NCBI RefSeq assembly: GCF_934754935.1
Contig: NZ_CAKVJB010000006.1
Span: 1-64,000, forward strand
Reading direction: 5' to 3'
Origin: an uncultured Holdemanella sp.
Lineage (GTDB): Bacteria; Bacillota_I; Bacilli_A; Erysipelotrichales; Erysipelotrichaceae
Length of the DNA stretch: 64,000 nucleotides
Part shown: positions 41,728-50,335 of the stretch, piece after piece
How the letters are laid out: every line of letters starts with the position of its first letter
Position numbering within the stretch: the first letter of the stretch is position 1
The notes under the pieces: generated by a model
Told to the model about the DNA's origin: nothing
The model's database searches: none
The model's input: only the letters and a program-made list of their open reading frames with translations
Translations under genes and position numbers: made by a program

Positions 41728-44700
41728 TTACTTGTAAAGTTCAACTAAACGTTGTAAGTGTTCGTAACGTTCTTTAGCTACTTCTTCTGACTTAGCAAAT
41801 AATTTTTCTGCTCTTTCAGGGAATGGTTTAACTAAACGAGTGTAACGAGATTCGTTGTGTAAGAAGTCTTGGTAAGTTCCATCTCCTTCTTTAGAAGTTA
41901 ATGTGAATGGGTTCTTACCTGCTTCTTTCTTAGCTGGATCAAATGAGAATAAGTTCCAGTATCCAGATTTAACAGCTTTCTTCATTTCATCTTGACAGTG
42001 GTTCATTCCACCCTTAGCAATACCGTGTAATTCACATGGTGCATAACCGATGATTAAAGATGGTCCTGGATAAGCTTCTGCTTCAGCAATACATTTAACT
42101 GCTTGTGCAGGGTTAGCTCCAAGAGCGATTTGTGCTACATAAACATATCCGTAGCTCATTGCGATTTCTGCTAAAGATTTTTTCTTCATTTCTTTACCAG
42201 CTGCAGCGAACTGACAAACTTCACCGATGTTAGATGCTTTAGAAGCCTGTCCACCAGTGTTTGAATACATTTCTGTATCGAATACCATAACGTTTACGTT
42301 TTCACCTGATGCAAGAACGTGGTCTAATCCACCGAATCCGATATCATAAGCCCATCCGTCTCCACCGAAGATCCAAACAGATTTCTTAGCTAAGTATTCT
42401 TTCTTGTCTAATACAGCTTTAGCACCTGGGCATCCAGCTTCAGCAGCTTTTTCTACTTCAACTAATAATGCTTTTGTTGCTTCTGTGTTAGTACGAGTAT
42501 CTTCTTTAGTTTCCATGAATTTTTCGAATGCAGCCTTGAATTCAGGAGTTGCTTTTTCGCTTTCGTTCATAGCACCTAATTTTTCGATAGCTTGTTCACG
42601 TAATACTTTTTGTCCTAATTGCATACCGAATCCGTGTTCAGCATTGTCTTCGAACAATGAGTTAGCCCATGCTGGTCCTTGTAAGCTATCTTTGTTTACT
42701 GTATATGGAGATACAGATGCTGGACCACCCCAGATTGAAGAACATCCAGTCGCATTTGATACATACATGTGTTCACCGAATAATTGAGTAATTAAACGAG
42801 CATATGATGTTTCAGCACATCCAGCACATGATCCTGAGAACTCTAACAATGGTTGGTTGTATTGAGAACCCTTAACAGTATCATCAGCGAATCCAGAATC
42901 TTTCTTAGAAACGTTAGCTACTAAGTAATCGAATACTGGTTGTTGTTCAGCTTGAGATTCTTGAGGTACCATCTTGATAGCTTGAGTTGGACATACAGTG
43001 ATACATTCACCACATCCCATACAATCTAATGGAGATACACTCATTGTATATTTGTATTCTGTAGCTTTTGGTTTAACATCGGCTAATTTGATTTGTGCAG
43101 GAGCAGCTTTCACTTCTTCTTCGCTCAATAAGAATGGACGAATTGTTGCGTGAGAACATACGAATGCACATTGGTTACATTGAATACATTTTTCAGCATC
43201 CCATTCAGGAACTGTAACGGCTGTACCACGTTTTTCGTAAGCACTAGCACCAGTTTCCCATTGACCATCGATGTTTCCAGTAAATGCAGATACAGGTAAT
43301 GAATCTCCATCCATTTTGTTAACTGGTTCCATGATGTCTTTAACCATCTTAACTGTTGCAGGACGTCCTGATAATTCAGGTCTTGGTGCATCAGCTTCTG
43401 GGTTTGCCCAAGATGCAGGGATTTCAACTTTGTGAGTTGCACCTACACCAGCATCGATAGCTTTGTAGTTCATTTCTACAACTGCATCACCCTTCTTAGA
43501 GTAAGATTTCTTAGCAGCTGCTTTCATGTAATCTACAGCTTCGTCAATTGGCATAATGTTAGCTAATTTGAAGAATGCTGATTGTAAGATTGTGTTTGTA
43601 CGTTTACCCATACCGATTTCGATAGCTTTATCGATGGCATTGATTGTGTACAATTGAATATTGTTGTCTGCGATATATTTTTTAGATTCAGCAGGCATGT
43701 GTTTGTCTAATTCTTCGTCTGACCATTGGCAGTTGATCATGAATACACCACCAGGTTTAACGTCTTGAACCATCTTGTATCCATTTACTACATATGAAGG
43801 GTTGTGACATGCTACGAAGTCAGCTTGGTTAATGTAGTATGGACTACGGATTGGCTTGTCTCCGAAACGCAAGTGAGAAATTGTGATACCACCTGTTTTC
43901 TTAGAGTCATATTGGAAGTAAGCCTGAATGTATTTGTCAGTGTGGTCACCGATGATCTTAGTAGAGTTCTTGTTAGCACCTACAGTACCGTCTCCTCCAA
44001 GACCCCAGAATTTACATTCAACAGTTCCTGGAGTTGAAGTGTTAGGAGCTGGTTTAACTTCTGGCAATGATAAGTTTGTAACGTCATCCACGATACCAAT
44101 TGTAAAACGAGGTTTTGGTTCGTCTTTTAACAATTCAGTGTAAACAGCGAATACACTTGAAGGTGGAGTATCCTTAGATCCTAAACCATAACGTCCACCG
44201 CAAAGAGTGATGTCATTTAATCCTGCTTCACGAAGTGTTGTAGCTACATCTAAGTATAATGGGTCTGCTAGAGCACCTGGTTCTTTAGTACGGTCAAGTA
44301 CTGCAACTTTCTTAGCTGTCTTAGGAAGAACTTTTAGTAAGTGTTTGCTTGACCAAGGACGATATAAACGAACCTTAACTAAACCAACTTTTTCTCCTTT
44401 TGCAGTTAAGTAGTCAATAACTTCTTCAGCAACGTCATTGATAGAACCCATAGCGATGATTACACGATCAGCTTCAGGATCTCCATAGTAGTTGAACAAG
44501 TCATAGTTTGTTCCTAATTTTTCATTGATTTTACCCATGTATTTTTCTACTACAGCAGGTAATTCATCATATGCAGTGTTACATGCTTCACGGTGTTGGA
44601 AGAAGATATCTCCATTTTCGTGAGAACCACGCATAGTTGGACGTTCTGGATTTAAAGCGTGTTTACGGAATTCCTCAACAGCTTCCATTGGACACATTTC

Positions 44701-45276
44701 TTTTAAATCTTCGTAGTCCCATTTTTCGATTTTTTGAATTTCGTGAGAAGTACGGAATCCATCGAAGAAGTTAATGAATGGTACTTTACCTTCTAAAGCA
44801 GCTAAGTGAGCTACTGGAGATAAATCCATAACTTCTTGTGGGTTAGTTTCACATAACATAGCGAAACCTGTTTGACGACAAGCATATACGTCTGAGTGAT
44901 CACCGAAGATATTCAATGCATGAGTTGCAACTGTACGTGCAGAAACATCGAATACACAAGGCAATTGTTCAGCAGCAATCTTGTACATGTTTGGAATCAT
45001 CAATAATAAACCTTGAGATGCAGTGAAAGTATTAGTCAATGCACCAGCAGCTAATGATCCGTGAACAGCACCAGCAGCACCTGCTTCTGATTGTAATTCA
45101 CTTACAACTACTTGATTTCCAAAAATATTTTTTTGTCCAGCTGCAGACCATTGGTCAATAGAGTCTGCCATAGGACTAGATGGTGTAATAGGGTAAATTG
45201 CAGCAACGTCTGTAAAAGCATACGCAACGTGAGCCGCAGCCGTATTTCCATCCATAGACTGTTTTGCTCTAGGCAT
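41728..45276 (-). CDS. nifJ: Pyruvate:ferredoxin (flavodoxin) oxidoreductase
   Basis: Oxidises pyruvate to acetyl-CoA and CO2, passing electrons to ferredoxin; oxygen-sensitive, so a marker of anaerobic life. The single 1182-residue chain has the domain order of the homodimeric enzyme: TPP-binding N-domain (YPITPSSPMA), domain II, gamma domain, two 4Fe-4S motifs (CIQCNQCAFVC and CMGCGECITVC), and the C-terminal TPP domain with FGGDGWAYDIGFGGLDHVLASG and EMYSNTGGQASK. CAGCAET supplies one ligand of the third cluster. It is a single transcription unit. Confidence 0.97.
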   Translation of the reverse strand: MPRAKQSMDGNTAAAHVAYAFTDVAAIYPITPSSPMADSIDQWSAAGQKNIFGNQVVVSELQSEAGAAGAVHGSLAAGALTNTFTASQGLLLMIPNMYKIAAEQLPCVFDVSARTVATHALNIFGDHSDVYACRQTGFAMLCETNPQEVMDLSPVAHLAALEGKVPFINFFDGFRTSHEIQKIEKWDYEDLKEMCPMEAVEEFRKHALNPERPTMRGSHENGDIFFQHREACNTAYDELPAVVEKYMGKINEKLGTNYDLFNYYGDPEADRVIIAMGSINDVAEEVIDYLTAKGEKVGLVKVRLYRPWSSKHLLKVLPKTAKKVAVLDRTKEPGALADPLYLDVATTLREAGLNDITLCGGRYGLGSKDTPPSSVFAVYTELLKDEPKPRFTIGIVDDVTNLSLPEVKPAPNTSTPGTVECKFWGLGGDGTVGANKNSTKIIGDHTDKYIQAYFQYDSKKTGGITISHLRFGDKPIRSPYYINQADFVACHNPSYVVNGYKMVQDVKPGGVFMINCQWSDEELDKHMPAESKKYIADNNIQLYTINAIDKAIEIGMGKRTNTILQSAFFKLANIMPIDEAVDYMKAAAKKSYSKKGDAVVEMNYKAIDAGVGATHKVEIPASWANPEADAPRPELSGRPATVKMVKDIMEPVNKMDGDSLPVSAFTGNIDGQWETGASAYEKRGTAVTVPEWDAEKCIQCNQCAFVCSHATIRPFLLSEEEVKAAPAQIKLADVKPKATEYKYTMSVSPLDCMGCGECITVCPTQAIKMVPQESQAEQQPVFDYLVANVSKKDSGFADDTVKGSQYNQPLLEFSGSCAGCAETSYARLITQLFGEHMYVSNATGCSSIWGGPASVSPYTVNKDSLQGPAWANSLFEDNAEHGFGMQLGQKVLREQAIEKLGAMNESEKATPEFKAAFEKFMETKEDTRTNTEATKALLVEVEKAAEAGCPGAKAVLDKKEYLAKKSVWIFGGDGWAYDIGFGGLDHVLASGENVNVMVFDTEMYSNTGGQASKASNIGEVCQFAAAGKEMKKKSLAEIAMSYGYVYVAQIALGANPAQAVKCIAEAEAYPGPSLIIGYAPCELHGIAKGGMNHCQDEMKKAVKSGYWNLFSFDPAKKEAGKNPFTLTSKEGDGTYQDFLHNESRYTRLVKPFPERAEKLFAKSEEVAKERYEHLQRLVELYK

Positions 45277-45315
45277 TAATATTTCCTCCTTTATAGATAT
45301 TCAATACCATAGTTT

Positions 45316-45344
45316 ATTATACGAGCTTCATGTCAAATTTTAAA
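45316..45344 (-). promoter_or_regulatory. Predicted promoter of nifJ
   Basis: Minus strand TTTAAA (45339-45344), 17-base spacer, perfect TATAAT (45316-45321). AAAGGAGG precedes the start. Confidence 0.62.
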
Positions 45345-45390
45345 GGTAAAATTCACTATAGAGGTTAGTCTTATCTAATTTGTAAGCATA

Positions 45391-45424
45391 TAAAAAAGAG
45401 ACGTAAACACTTGCTTACATCTCT
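45391..45424 (-). terminator. Terminator of pgi
   Basis: A ten-base stem with one G-U pair (AGAGATGTAA / TTACGTCTCT) followed by six T residues. Confidence 0.72.
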
Positions 45425-45434
45425 ATTTTCATCA

Positions 45435-46706
45435 TTATTCTTTACCTAATAATTTGAACATGTTCTTTTTATAAACTTCAACACCAGGTTGGTTGAATGG
45501 GTTAGAATCATTCATCAAAGTTGTCATTGCGATGGCCTTGAAGAAGAACATACACATATTACCAAAGTCATAAGAAGTCATACCTGGCATAGTTAATAAG
45601 ATATTTGGAACTCCACCAGTTTCTTCATGAGCTTGTAATGTTCCTTTGGCAGCCATTTTATTAGCCCAGTCCACACTCTTACCAGCTAAGTAGTTCATTC
45701 CATCTTCATTGGCTTCATCATTAGGGAATGTTAAGTCAATCATTGGTGTTTCAACATATAAGTTTGTTTCAAACAATACTTTCTTACCTTCCTGAACAAA
45801 TTGTCCTAAAGAGTGTAAGTCTGTTGAGAAGCATACTGAATCCGGTAAAATACCTTTTCCATCTTTTCCTTCACTTTCACCAAACAATTGTTTCCACCAT
45901 TCTGCAACCATCTGCATTTGAGGTTCATAGTTTACTAATAATTCAACATCATATCCTTGATTTTGAAGAATACGACGAGCTACGGCATAACGATAAGCTG
46001 CATTCTTTTCAAGATCTGCATCTCCATATTCACCCATACCATCATGTAAACCTTTCATCAACGCATCAATATCGATTCCAGCTACTGCAATTGGCAATAA
46101 TCCAACTGGCGTAATAACTGAGAAACGACCACCGATATCATCAGGAATTACAAATGTTTCATATCCTTCTTTATCAGCTAAAGCCTTCAATGTTCCTCTA
46201 GCTTTATCTGTAGTAGCGATGATACGATTTTTTGCATCTTCACCATATTTTTCTTCCATAAATTGTTTCAAGATACGGAAAGCTAAAGCTGTTTCTGTTG
46301 TAGTTCCAGATTTAGAAATAACATTTACTGTAACTTCCTTATCTTTAATATAGTTCATAACCTGTGAAATATAAGTTGATGAGAAAGTATTTCCCATATA
46401 AATAATTTCAGGCTTGTTGTCACCATATAAACCATTCATCATTTCAATGGCAGCACGAGCACCTAAGTAAGATCCTCCAATACCACATACAACGAATACT
46501 TCTGTGTTTTCACGTACTTTTGCGGCAACCTCTTTAATGCGACTAAATTCATCTTTATCATAATTGTTAGCCCAGTTTAGCCAACCAATAAAGTCGTTAC
46601 CCTTACATGTACCGTTTTGTAAAGCTTCATCAATTGCGCGAACTTGATCTTGATAAGCTTTTACATCTTCTTTTAAGAAAGCATGATTTAAATCTAACGT
46701 AATCAT
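45435..46706 (-). CDS. pgi: Glucose-6-phosphate isomerase
   Basis: Interconverts glucose 6-phosphate and fructose 6-phosphate. SIS-domain motifs are clear: CGIGGSYLGARAAIEM, NVISKSGTTTETALAFR, DIGGRFSVITPVGLLPIA, and HEETGGVPNI near the C-terminus. I start at the ATG at 46706 after GGAGGG; the longer frame begins inside the promoter. 423 residues is usual for the firmicute enzyme. Confidence 0.96.
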   Translation of the reverse strand: MITLDLNHAFLKEDVKAYQDQVRAIDEALQNGTCKGNDFIGWLNWANNYDKDEFSRIKEVAAKVRENTEVFVVCGIGGSYLGARAAIEMMNGLYGDNKPEIIYMGNTFSSTYISQVMNYIKDKEVTVNVISKSGTTTETALAFRILKQFMEEKYGEDAKNRIIATTDKARGTLKALADKEGYETFVIPDDIGGRFSVITPVGLLPIAVAGIDIDALMKGLHDGMGEYGDADLEKNAAYRYAVARRILQNQGYDVELLVNYEPQMQMVAEWWKQLFGESEGKDGKGILPDSVCFSTDLHSLGQFVQEGKKVLFETNLYVETPMIDLTFPNDEANEDGMNYLAGKSVDWANKMAAKGTLQAHEETGGVPNILLTMPGMTSYDFGNMCMFFFKAIAMTTLMNDSNPFNQPGVEVYKKNMFKLLGKE

Positions 46707-46740
46707 ATTTATTTTCCCTCCATAGCTATCTCCACTCATG

Positions 46741-46749
46741 ATTATACCA
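46741..46749 (-). promoter_or_regulatory. Extended -10 promoter element of pgi
   Basis: Minus strand TGGTATAAT, 35 bases before the pgi start; no good -35. It lies back to back with the element serving the divergent gene. Confidence 0.5.
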
Positions 46750-46764
46750 CGATTTAACATTGTG

Positions 46765-46773
46765 TGATATAAT
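46765..46773 (+). promoter_or_regulatory. Extended -10 promoter element of the YuiD-type gene
   Basis: TGATATAAT at 46765-46773, followed by TTAGGAGTG and the ATG at 46798. No clear -35. Confidence 0.5.
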
Positions 46774-46797
46774 GTTTTTTGTTAGGAGTGTGAGTTT

Positions 46798-47259
46798 ATG
46801 ATACCATCGTCCTTATACCCGCTGATCACAGCTCTTTTGAGCAATGTGCTTGCACAAGTGGGAAAAACGGTCGTATATTATTATAGAACCGGCAAATGGG
46901 ACTTACACTGGGTCATCGCTAGTGGAGGCTTTCCAAGCAGTCACTCATCCACAGTTACCGCCCTTTCCTTATCTATTGGAATTCAGGAAGGTTTTGATTC
47001 AGCCATATTTGCCGTAACCACTATCTTTTCCTTTATTGTCATGTATGATGCATGTCACGTCCGCTATTACTCAGGTAAAAATATTGAATTAACACAACAG
47101 TTAGTCAAAGATTTACGTGAAATGACAGGACTTCGCTTTGACGATCCAATCTATCAAGAAAAATTAAAGAATGTTCTTGGTCATAAATTTGTCGAAGTCA
47201 TTGGAGGATTTGTGGTAGGACTTATTGTCCCATTGATTTTATGTCCACTATTTTTATAA
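46798..47259 (+). CDS. Divergent PAP2-family membrane protein (YuiD-type, DUF212)
   Basis: 153 residues with three or four helices. The family signature runs ALLSNVLAQVGKTVVYY, then ASGGFPSSHSSTVTALSLSIG, which carries the SxxHS-like phosphatase motif, then MYDACHVRYYSGKN. Family members are assumed to be lipid phosphatase relatives but are uncharacterised. The gene is followed 17 bases on by the NifU-domain gene. Confidence 0.85.
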   Translation: MIPSSLYPLITALLSNVLAQVGKTVVYYYRTGKWDLHWVIASGGFPSSHSSTVTALSLSIGIQEGFDSAIFAVTTIFSFIVMYDACHVRYYSGKNIELTQQLVKDLREMTGLRFDDPIYQEKLKNVLGHKFVEVIGGFVVGLIVPLILCPLFL

Positions 47260-47276
47260 GTTAGGAGTGTTATTTT

Positions 47277-47516
47277 ATGGATACTGTAGTAGATAGTAAA
47301 GCCGTTAATGATTGTTTAGATAAGATTCGCCCTTATATTCAACATGACGGAGGCGATATTGAATTATTAGGAGTTGATGAATTCAATGTTGTCTATGTAT
47401 CTTTCAAAGGTGCATGTCAAGGATGTATGATGGCTTCTGTAGATTTCTCAGGCGGTATCAAAGAATTATTGCTTGAAGAAGTGCCAAACATCCGTGATGT
47501 AGTGCTTGTAGGTTAA
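47277..47516 (+). CDS. NifU C-terminal-domain iron-sulfur carrier
   Basis: A 79-residue protein that is just the Nfu domain: IRPYIQHDGGDIELLGVDE then SFKGACQGCMMASVDFSGGIKE with the CxxC that binds a 4Fe-4S cluster between two subunits. It would deliver clusters to targets; the ferredoxin-dependent enzymes of the window are possible users. Probably cotranscribed with the YuiD-type gene. Confidence 0.92.
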   Translation: MDTVVDSKAVNDCLDKIRPYIQHDGGDIELLGVDEFNVVYVSFKGACQGCMMASVDFSGGIKELLLEEVPNIRDVVLVG

Positions 47517-47538
47517 GATATCGAAAGATATCTTTTTA
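47515..47538 (+). terminator. Terminator of the NifU-domain gene
   Basis: AAGATATC / GATATCTT stem with a GAAA tetraloop and a T-rich tail; it starts at the stop codon. Confidence 0.75.
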
Positions 47539-47557
47539 TTTTTAAAGGAGTTTTACC

Positions 47558-48883
47558 ATGTACACCAAAGAACAATTAAAAAGGCTATTAATTCCATTAA
47601 TGTTCGAACAAGTTTTAACCGCATTAATGGGATCCGTTGACACCATTATGGTCACCAACATAGGTTCAGCCGCCATTTCCGCCGTTTCCCTTGTGGATTC
47701 ATTAAACATTTTAATCATCAACGTATTTGCCGCCATGGCAACCGGAGGCGCTATCATCTGTGCCCAATACCTAGGATCGAACCAAAAAGATAAGGCCAAC
47801 CAAGCCTTGAAACAATTGATTTTTTCCGTAACCCTCATTTCCATATTGATAACAATTCCCTGCATTGTATTTAGAAGACCACTACTTACCCTTATCTTTG
47901 GATCTGTCGAAAAAAGCGTGATGGACAATTCATTAAGTTACCTTTACATCACAGCCCTGTCCTATCCATTCATTGCCCTATATAATGCAGCTGCCGCAAG
48001 CTTTCGTACCAGTCAAAACTCAAGACTTCCCATGGCCATTGCGTTTGGGTCAAATATCTTAAATATTTTAGGAAACACCTTTTTCATCTTTACCCTAAAC
48101 TTAGGTGTAGCCGGAGCCGCCATTTCTACCCTACTATCTAGAATCGTTAGTGCAGCCATTATCCTGATTCTATTAAAACAGCCCAAACAAGATTTATATG
48201 TCGATTCTTATTTAAGTATCCGACCAGAAATTGAAACAATCACAAAAATATTAAAAATAGGTATTCCAACTGGCATTGAAAATGGTATGTTTCAATTTGG
48301 AAAACTCGTTATTCAATCCACTGTATCCACAATGGGAACAACGGCCATTGCAGCCCAAGCCATGGTTGCCATGTTAGAAAGTTTTGCATGTCAAGCAAGT
48401 ATCGGTATTGGGCTTGGTATGATGACTGTTGTTGGAAAATGTGTAGGTGCTAAAGAATACGAACAAGCGAAACACTATACAATTTTACTCACAAAATATG
48501 CATGGATAGCCTGCATTATATGTTGTGCTATGATCATGTTTCCAATCAAACAAATCACTAGTCTTGCCGGAATGGAGCCAGAAAGTGCCAAACTAGCCAT
48601 TTGGTTAACACGCATTGTCTTCACATACAAAATGATATTCTGGACACCCTCATTTTTACCAGGCTATGGCCTAAGAGCTACTGGCGATGTAAAATTCAGT
48701 ATGATCACATCCACTCTATCCATGTGGATCTGCAGAGTTGTAGTCACAATCTTTTTAGTCCATCAATTCCATATGGGACCCTTAGCCGTATGGATTGGTA
48801 TGGGATCCGATTGGACAGTACGCTCATTTATCTTCTTAGCTCGTTTTAAATCAAATAAATGGTTAGAACATAAGGTCATCTAA
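47558..48883 (+). CDS. MATE-family multidrug/sodium antiporter
   Basis: 441 residues with twelve helices in two homologous halves. Typical pieces are LIPLMFEQVLTALMGSVDTIMV, GGAIICAQYLGSNQKDKANQ, LGVAGAAISTLLSRI and GIPTGIENGMFQFGKL. It would export cationic compounds using a sodium or proton gradient. AAAGGAG precedes the ATG. Its last 73 bases and the following 21 are repeated in decayed form at 49297-49390. Confidence 0.92.
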   Translation: MYTKEQLKRLLIPLMFEQVLTALMGSVDTIMVTNIGSAAISAVSLVDSLNILIINVFAAMATGGAIICAQYLGSNQKDKANQALKQLIFSVTLISILITIPCIVFRRPLLTLIFGSVEKSVMDNSLSYLYITALSYPFIALYNAAAASFRTSQNSRLPMAIAFGSNILNILGNTFFIFTLNLGVAGAAISTLLSRIVSAAIILILLKQPKQDLYVDSYLSIRPEIETITKILKIGIPTGIENGMFQFGKLVIQSTVSTMGTTAIAAQAMVAMLESFACQASIGIGLGMMTVVGKCVGAKEYEQAKHYTILLTKYAWIACIICCAMIMFPIKQITSLAGMEPESAKLAIWLTRIVFTYKMIFWTPSFLPGYGLRATGDVKFSMITSTLSMWICRVVVTIFLVHQFHMGPLAVWIGMGSDWTVRSFIFLARFKSNKWLEHKVI

Positions 48884-48914
48884 CACAAAAGGAGTAGTTC
48901 ACGCTTAACATCTA

Positions 48915-48946
48915 AGAGATGCATATATTGTGCATCTCTTTTTTTA
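48915..48946 (+). terminator. Terminator of the MATE gene
   Basis: AGAGATGCA / TGCATCTCT stem, seven-base loop, seven T residues. Confidence 0.8.
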
Positions 48947-49054
48947 GTGCAATATCGCATTTATTTTAATTTTAGATTTCATGTTTCAAACTATAAAGGA
49001 AAAAATTCAAAATTTTTATAAGGGTCAAAAAATATAAGAATATTGAGTCTTTTC

Positions 49055-49131
49055 AAAAATAAAAAGCGAGCCCTACCGATTGGTTACGATAGTGATTCGC
49101 TAGTTTGCCGTCTGATGACGACCTTCGTCAC
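49055..49131 (-). ncRNA. Candidate small RNA, about 75 nt
   Basis: A predicted promoter ends just before a compact structured segment closed by a strong intrinsic terminator. Hairpin 1 is TGACGA-AGG-TCGTCA. Hairpin 2 pairs AGCGA with TCGCT and CTATCG with CGGTAG and is followed by TTTTTATTTTT. No open frame runs through it. It lies between MATE and fic on the minus strand. It could instead be only the distal terminator of the fic operon. I do not recognise a known RNA family. Confidence 0.5.
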
Positions 49132-49135
49132 TAGT

Positions 49136-49163
49136 AATATACCACCCATCTGTGAAAATGCAA
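49136..49163 (-). promoter_or_regulatory. Predicted promoter of the candidate small RNA
   Basis: Minus strand TTGCAT (49158-49163), 16-base spacer, TATATT (49136-49141) preceded by TGG, so it has both a -35 and an extended -10. Confidence 0.52.
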
Positions 49164-49216
49164 GGAAATTATTATGCACTAATTAATACCTTCTGATTCA
49201 AAAACGATAATGTCAT

Positions 49217-49296
49217 AGTGAAACCAATTCATTTTTAATTTTTGTCATACTTCCTTAAATATTTATTCCATGAAATACTGTAGTTGTACCTTCCAC
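49217..49296 (-). pseudogene. Decayed copy of the fic start/esterase end junction
   Basis: The segment matches 50289-50386 with two short deletions: a stretch equivalent to the first fic codons, the intergenic bases and the last esterase codons (both have CTGTAGTTGTACCTTCCAC). No intact reading frame remains. Confidence 0.75.
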
Positions 49297-49390
49297 TTGG
49301 ACGATTCGTTCATTTATTTTCTTAGCTCGTTTTAAATCAAATAAGTGGCTCGAACATAAGGTCATCTAACACAAAAGGAGTAGTTCTCGC
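49297..49390 (+). pseudogene. Decayed copy of the MATE gene 3' end
   Basis: Matches 48811-48904 base for base in register (offset 486) with about ten changes. It still reads FLARFKSNKWLEHKVI and a stop, then ACACAAAAGGAGTAGTTC. It is directly fused to the esterase/fic remnant, marking a duplication junction. Confidence 0.82.
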
Positions 49391-49397
49391 TATTACT

Positions 49398-50333
49398 TTA
49401 AAAATCTAATTTGACTTTTTGGCTTTTGATTGACTCTAATGCATCACAAATATTGCTCTTTTCCGTTTCCCCAATGACTTGATCATCAGCTACAAGTTGA
49501 TAGATTCCTTCATCTATTTCAAACAAAACATATTGTTCATTTTCATCAACAATCTTATTCTTTGACAACTCTTTTTGACCAAAATCTTTAAATATATCAA
49601 ATTGTTCGCAAACAGATGCATAAATATCTTGTTGTGTTAAAAGAGTATCAATTAAATAATTTCTTTCAAAATCCCATTCTTTTAAGCCACGCAGATAAAA
49701 TGCACAATCTCGATCTAATAGTACAAATGGAATACAATTATTCTGTAGACATTGTTTAAACATAATCATTTGTCCAGTACGTCCATTTCCATCTCCAAAC
49801 GGATGTATTCTTTCGAAACAAACATGAAATTCTACAATATCTTCAAAGGATAAAACCCCTTTATTTTGAAACTTTTCTAACAAAGCATCTAATTCCGTTT
49901 CAACATCAGCTGGTTTTGTCGTTTTAAAAGGATTTATCATTCCAATCCCATTTTCTCTTACTTTAAAACCACCCACATTATATGCCGGATTATCCTCATA
50001 AGACGTACCCCTTTTCAAAATCATATTCATCTGAATCATCATTTCTTTTGATAATGGTTCATCCACTGTTTTTAACATATAATCAAACAACCGAAAATGA
50101 TTTCGTGCTTCTAGTGCATCATCTAAAGGAACTAATTCTTTATCTTTAGGTTCAATAAACATATTATTTGTTTCAAATATTTGTTCAGTTTGATCCTTCG
50201 ATAGTCTCGAGCCCTCTATTTTGTTGGAATTAAACGCAAAATTAATTTGAGTCCAATGATAAATATTCCCCTTAACTTTCATGTTCATTTGTGAAATCAA
50301 TTCATTTTTAATTGTTTTTACTTTATTTATCAT
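49398..50333 (-). CDS. Fic-family AMP transferase with N-terminal inhibitory motif
   Basis: Fic proteins usually transfer AMP from ATP to hydroxyl side chains. The active-site loop HPFGDGNGRTGQ lies at residues 177-188. The inhibitory helix SNKIEG at 36-41 (Glu40) makes this a class II protein that restrains itself. The last canonical Arg of HPFxxGNGRxxR is Gln188. A C-terminal region of ~80 residues has no clear domain. Its ribosome site AAGGAG is inside the end of the esterase gene, so the two are coupled. Target unknown. Confidence 0.88.
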   Translation of the reverse strand: MINKVKTIKNELISQMNMKVKGNIYHWTQINFAFNSNKIEGSRLSKDQTEQIFETNNMFIEPKDKELVPLDDALEARNHFRLFDYMLKTVDEPLSKEMMIQMNMILKRGTSYEDNPAYNVGGFKVRENGIGMINPFKTTKPADVETELDALLEKFQNKGVLSFEDIVEFHVCFERIHPFGDGNGRTGQMIMFKQCLQNNCIPFVLLDRDCAFYLRGLKEWDFERNYLIDTLLTQQDIYASVCEQFDIFKDFGQKELSKNKIVDENEQYVLFEIDEGIYQLVADDQVIGETEKSNICDALESIKSQKVKLDF

Positions 50334-50335
50334 AC

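Noticed and set aside
43804..44413. Overlapping plus-strand frames opposite nifJ
   Set aside because: Mirror frames of a highly conserved enzyme; no expression signals.
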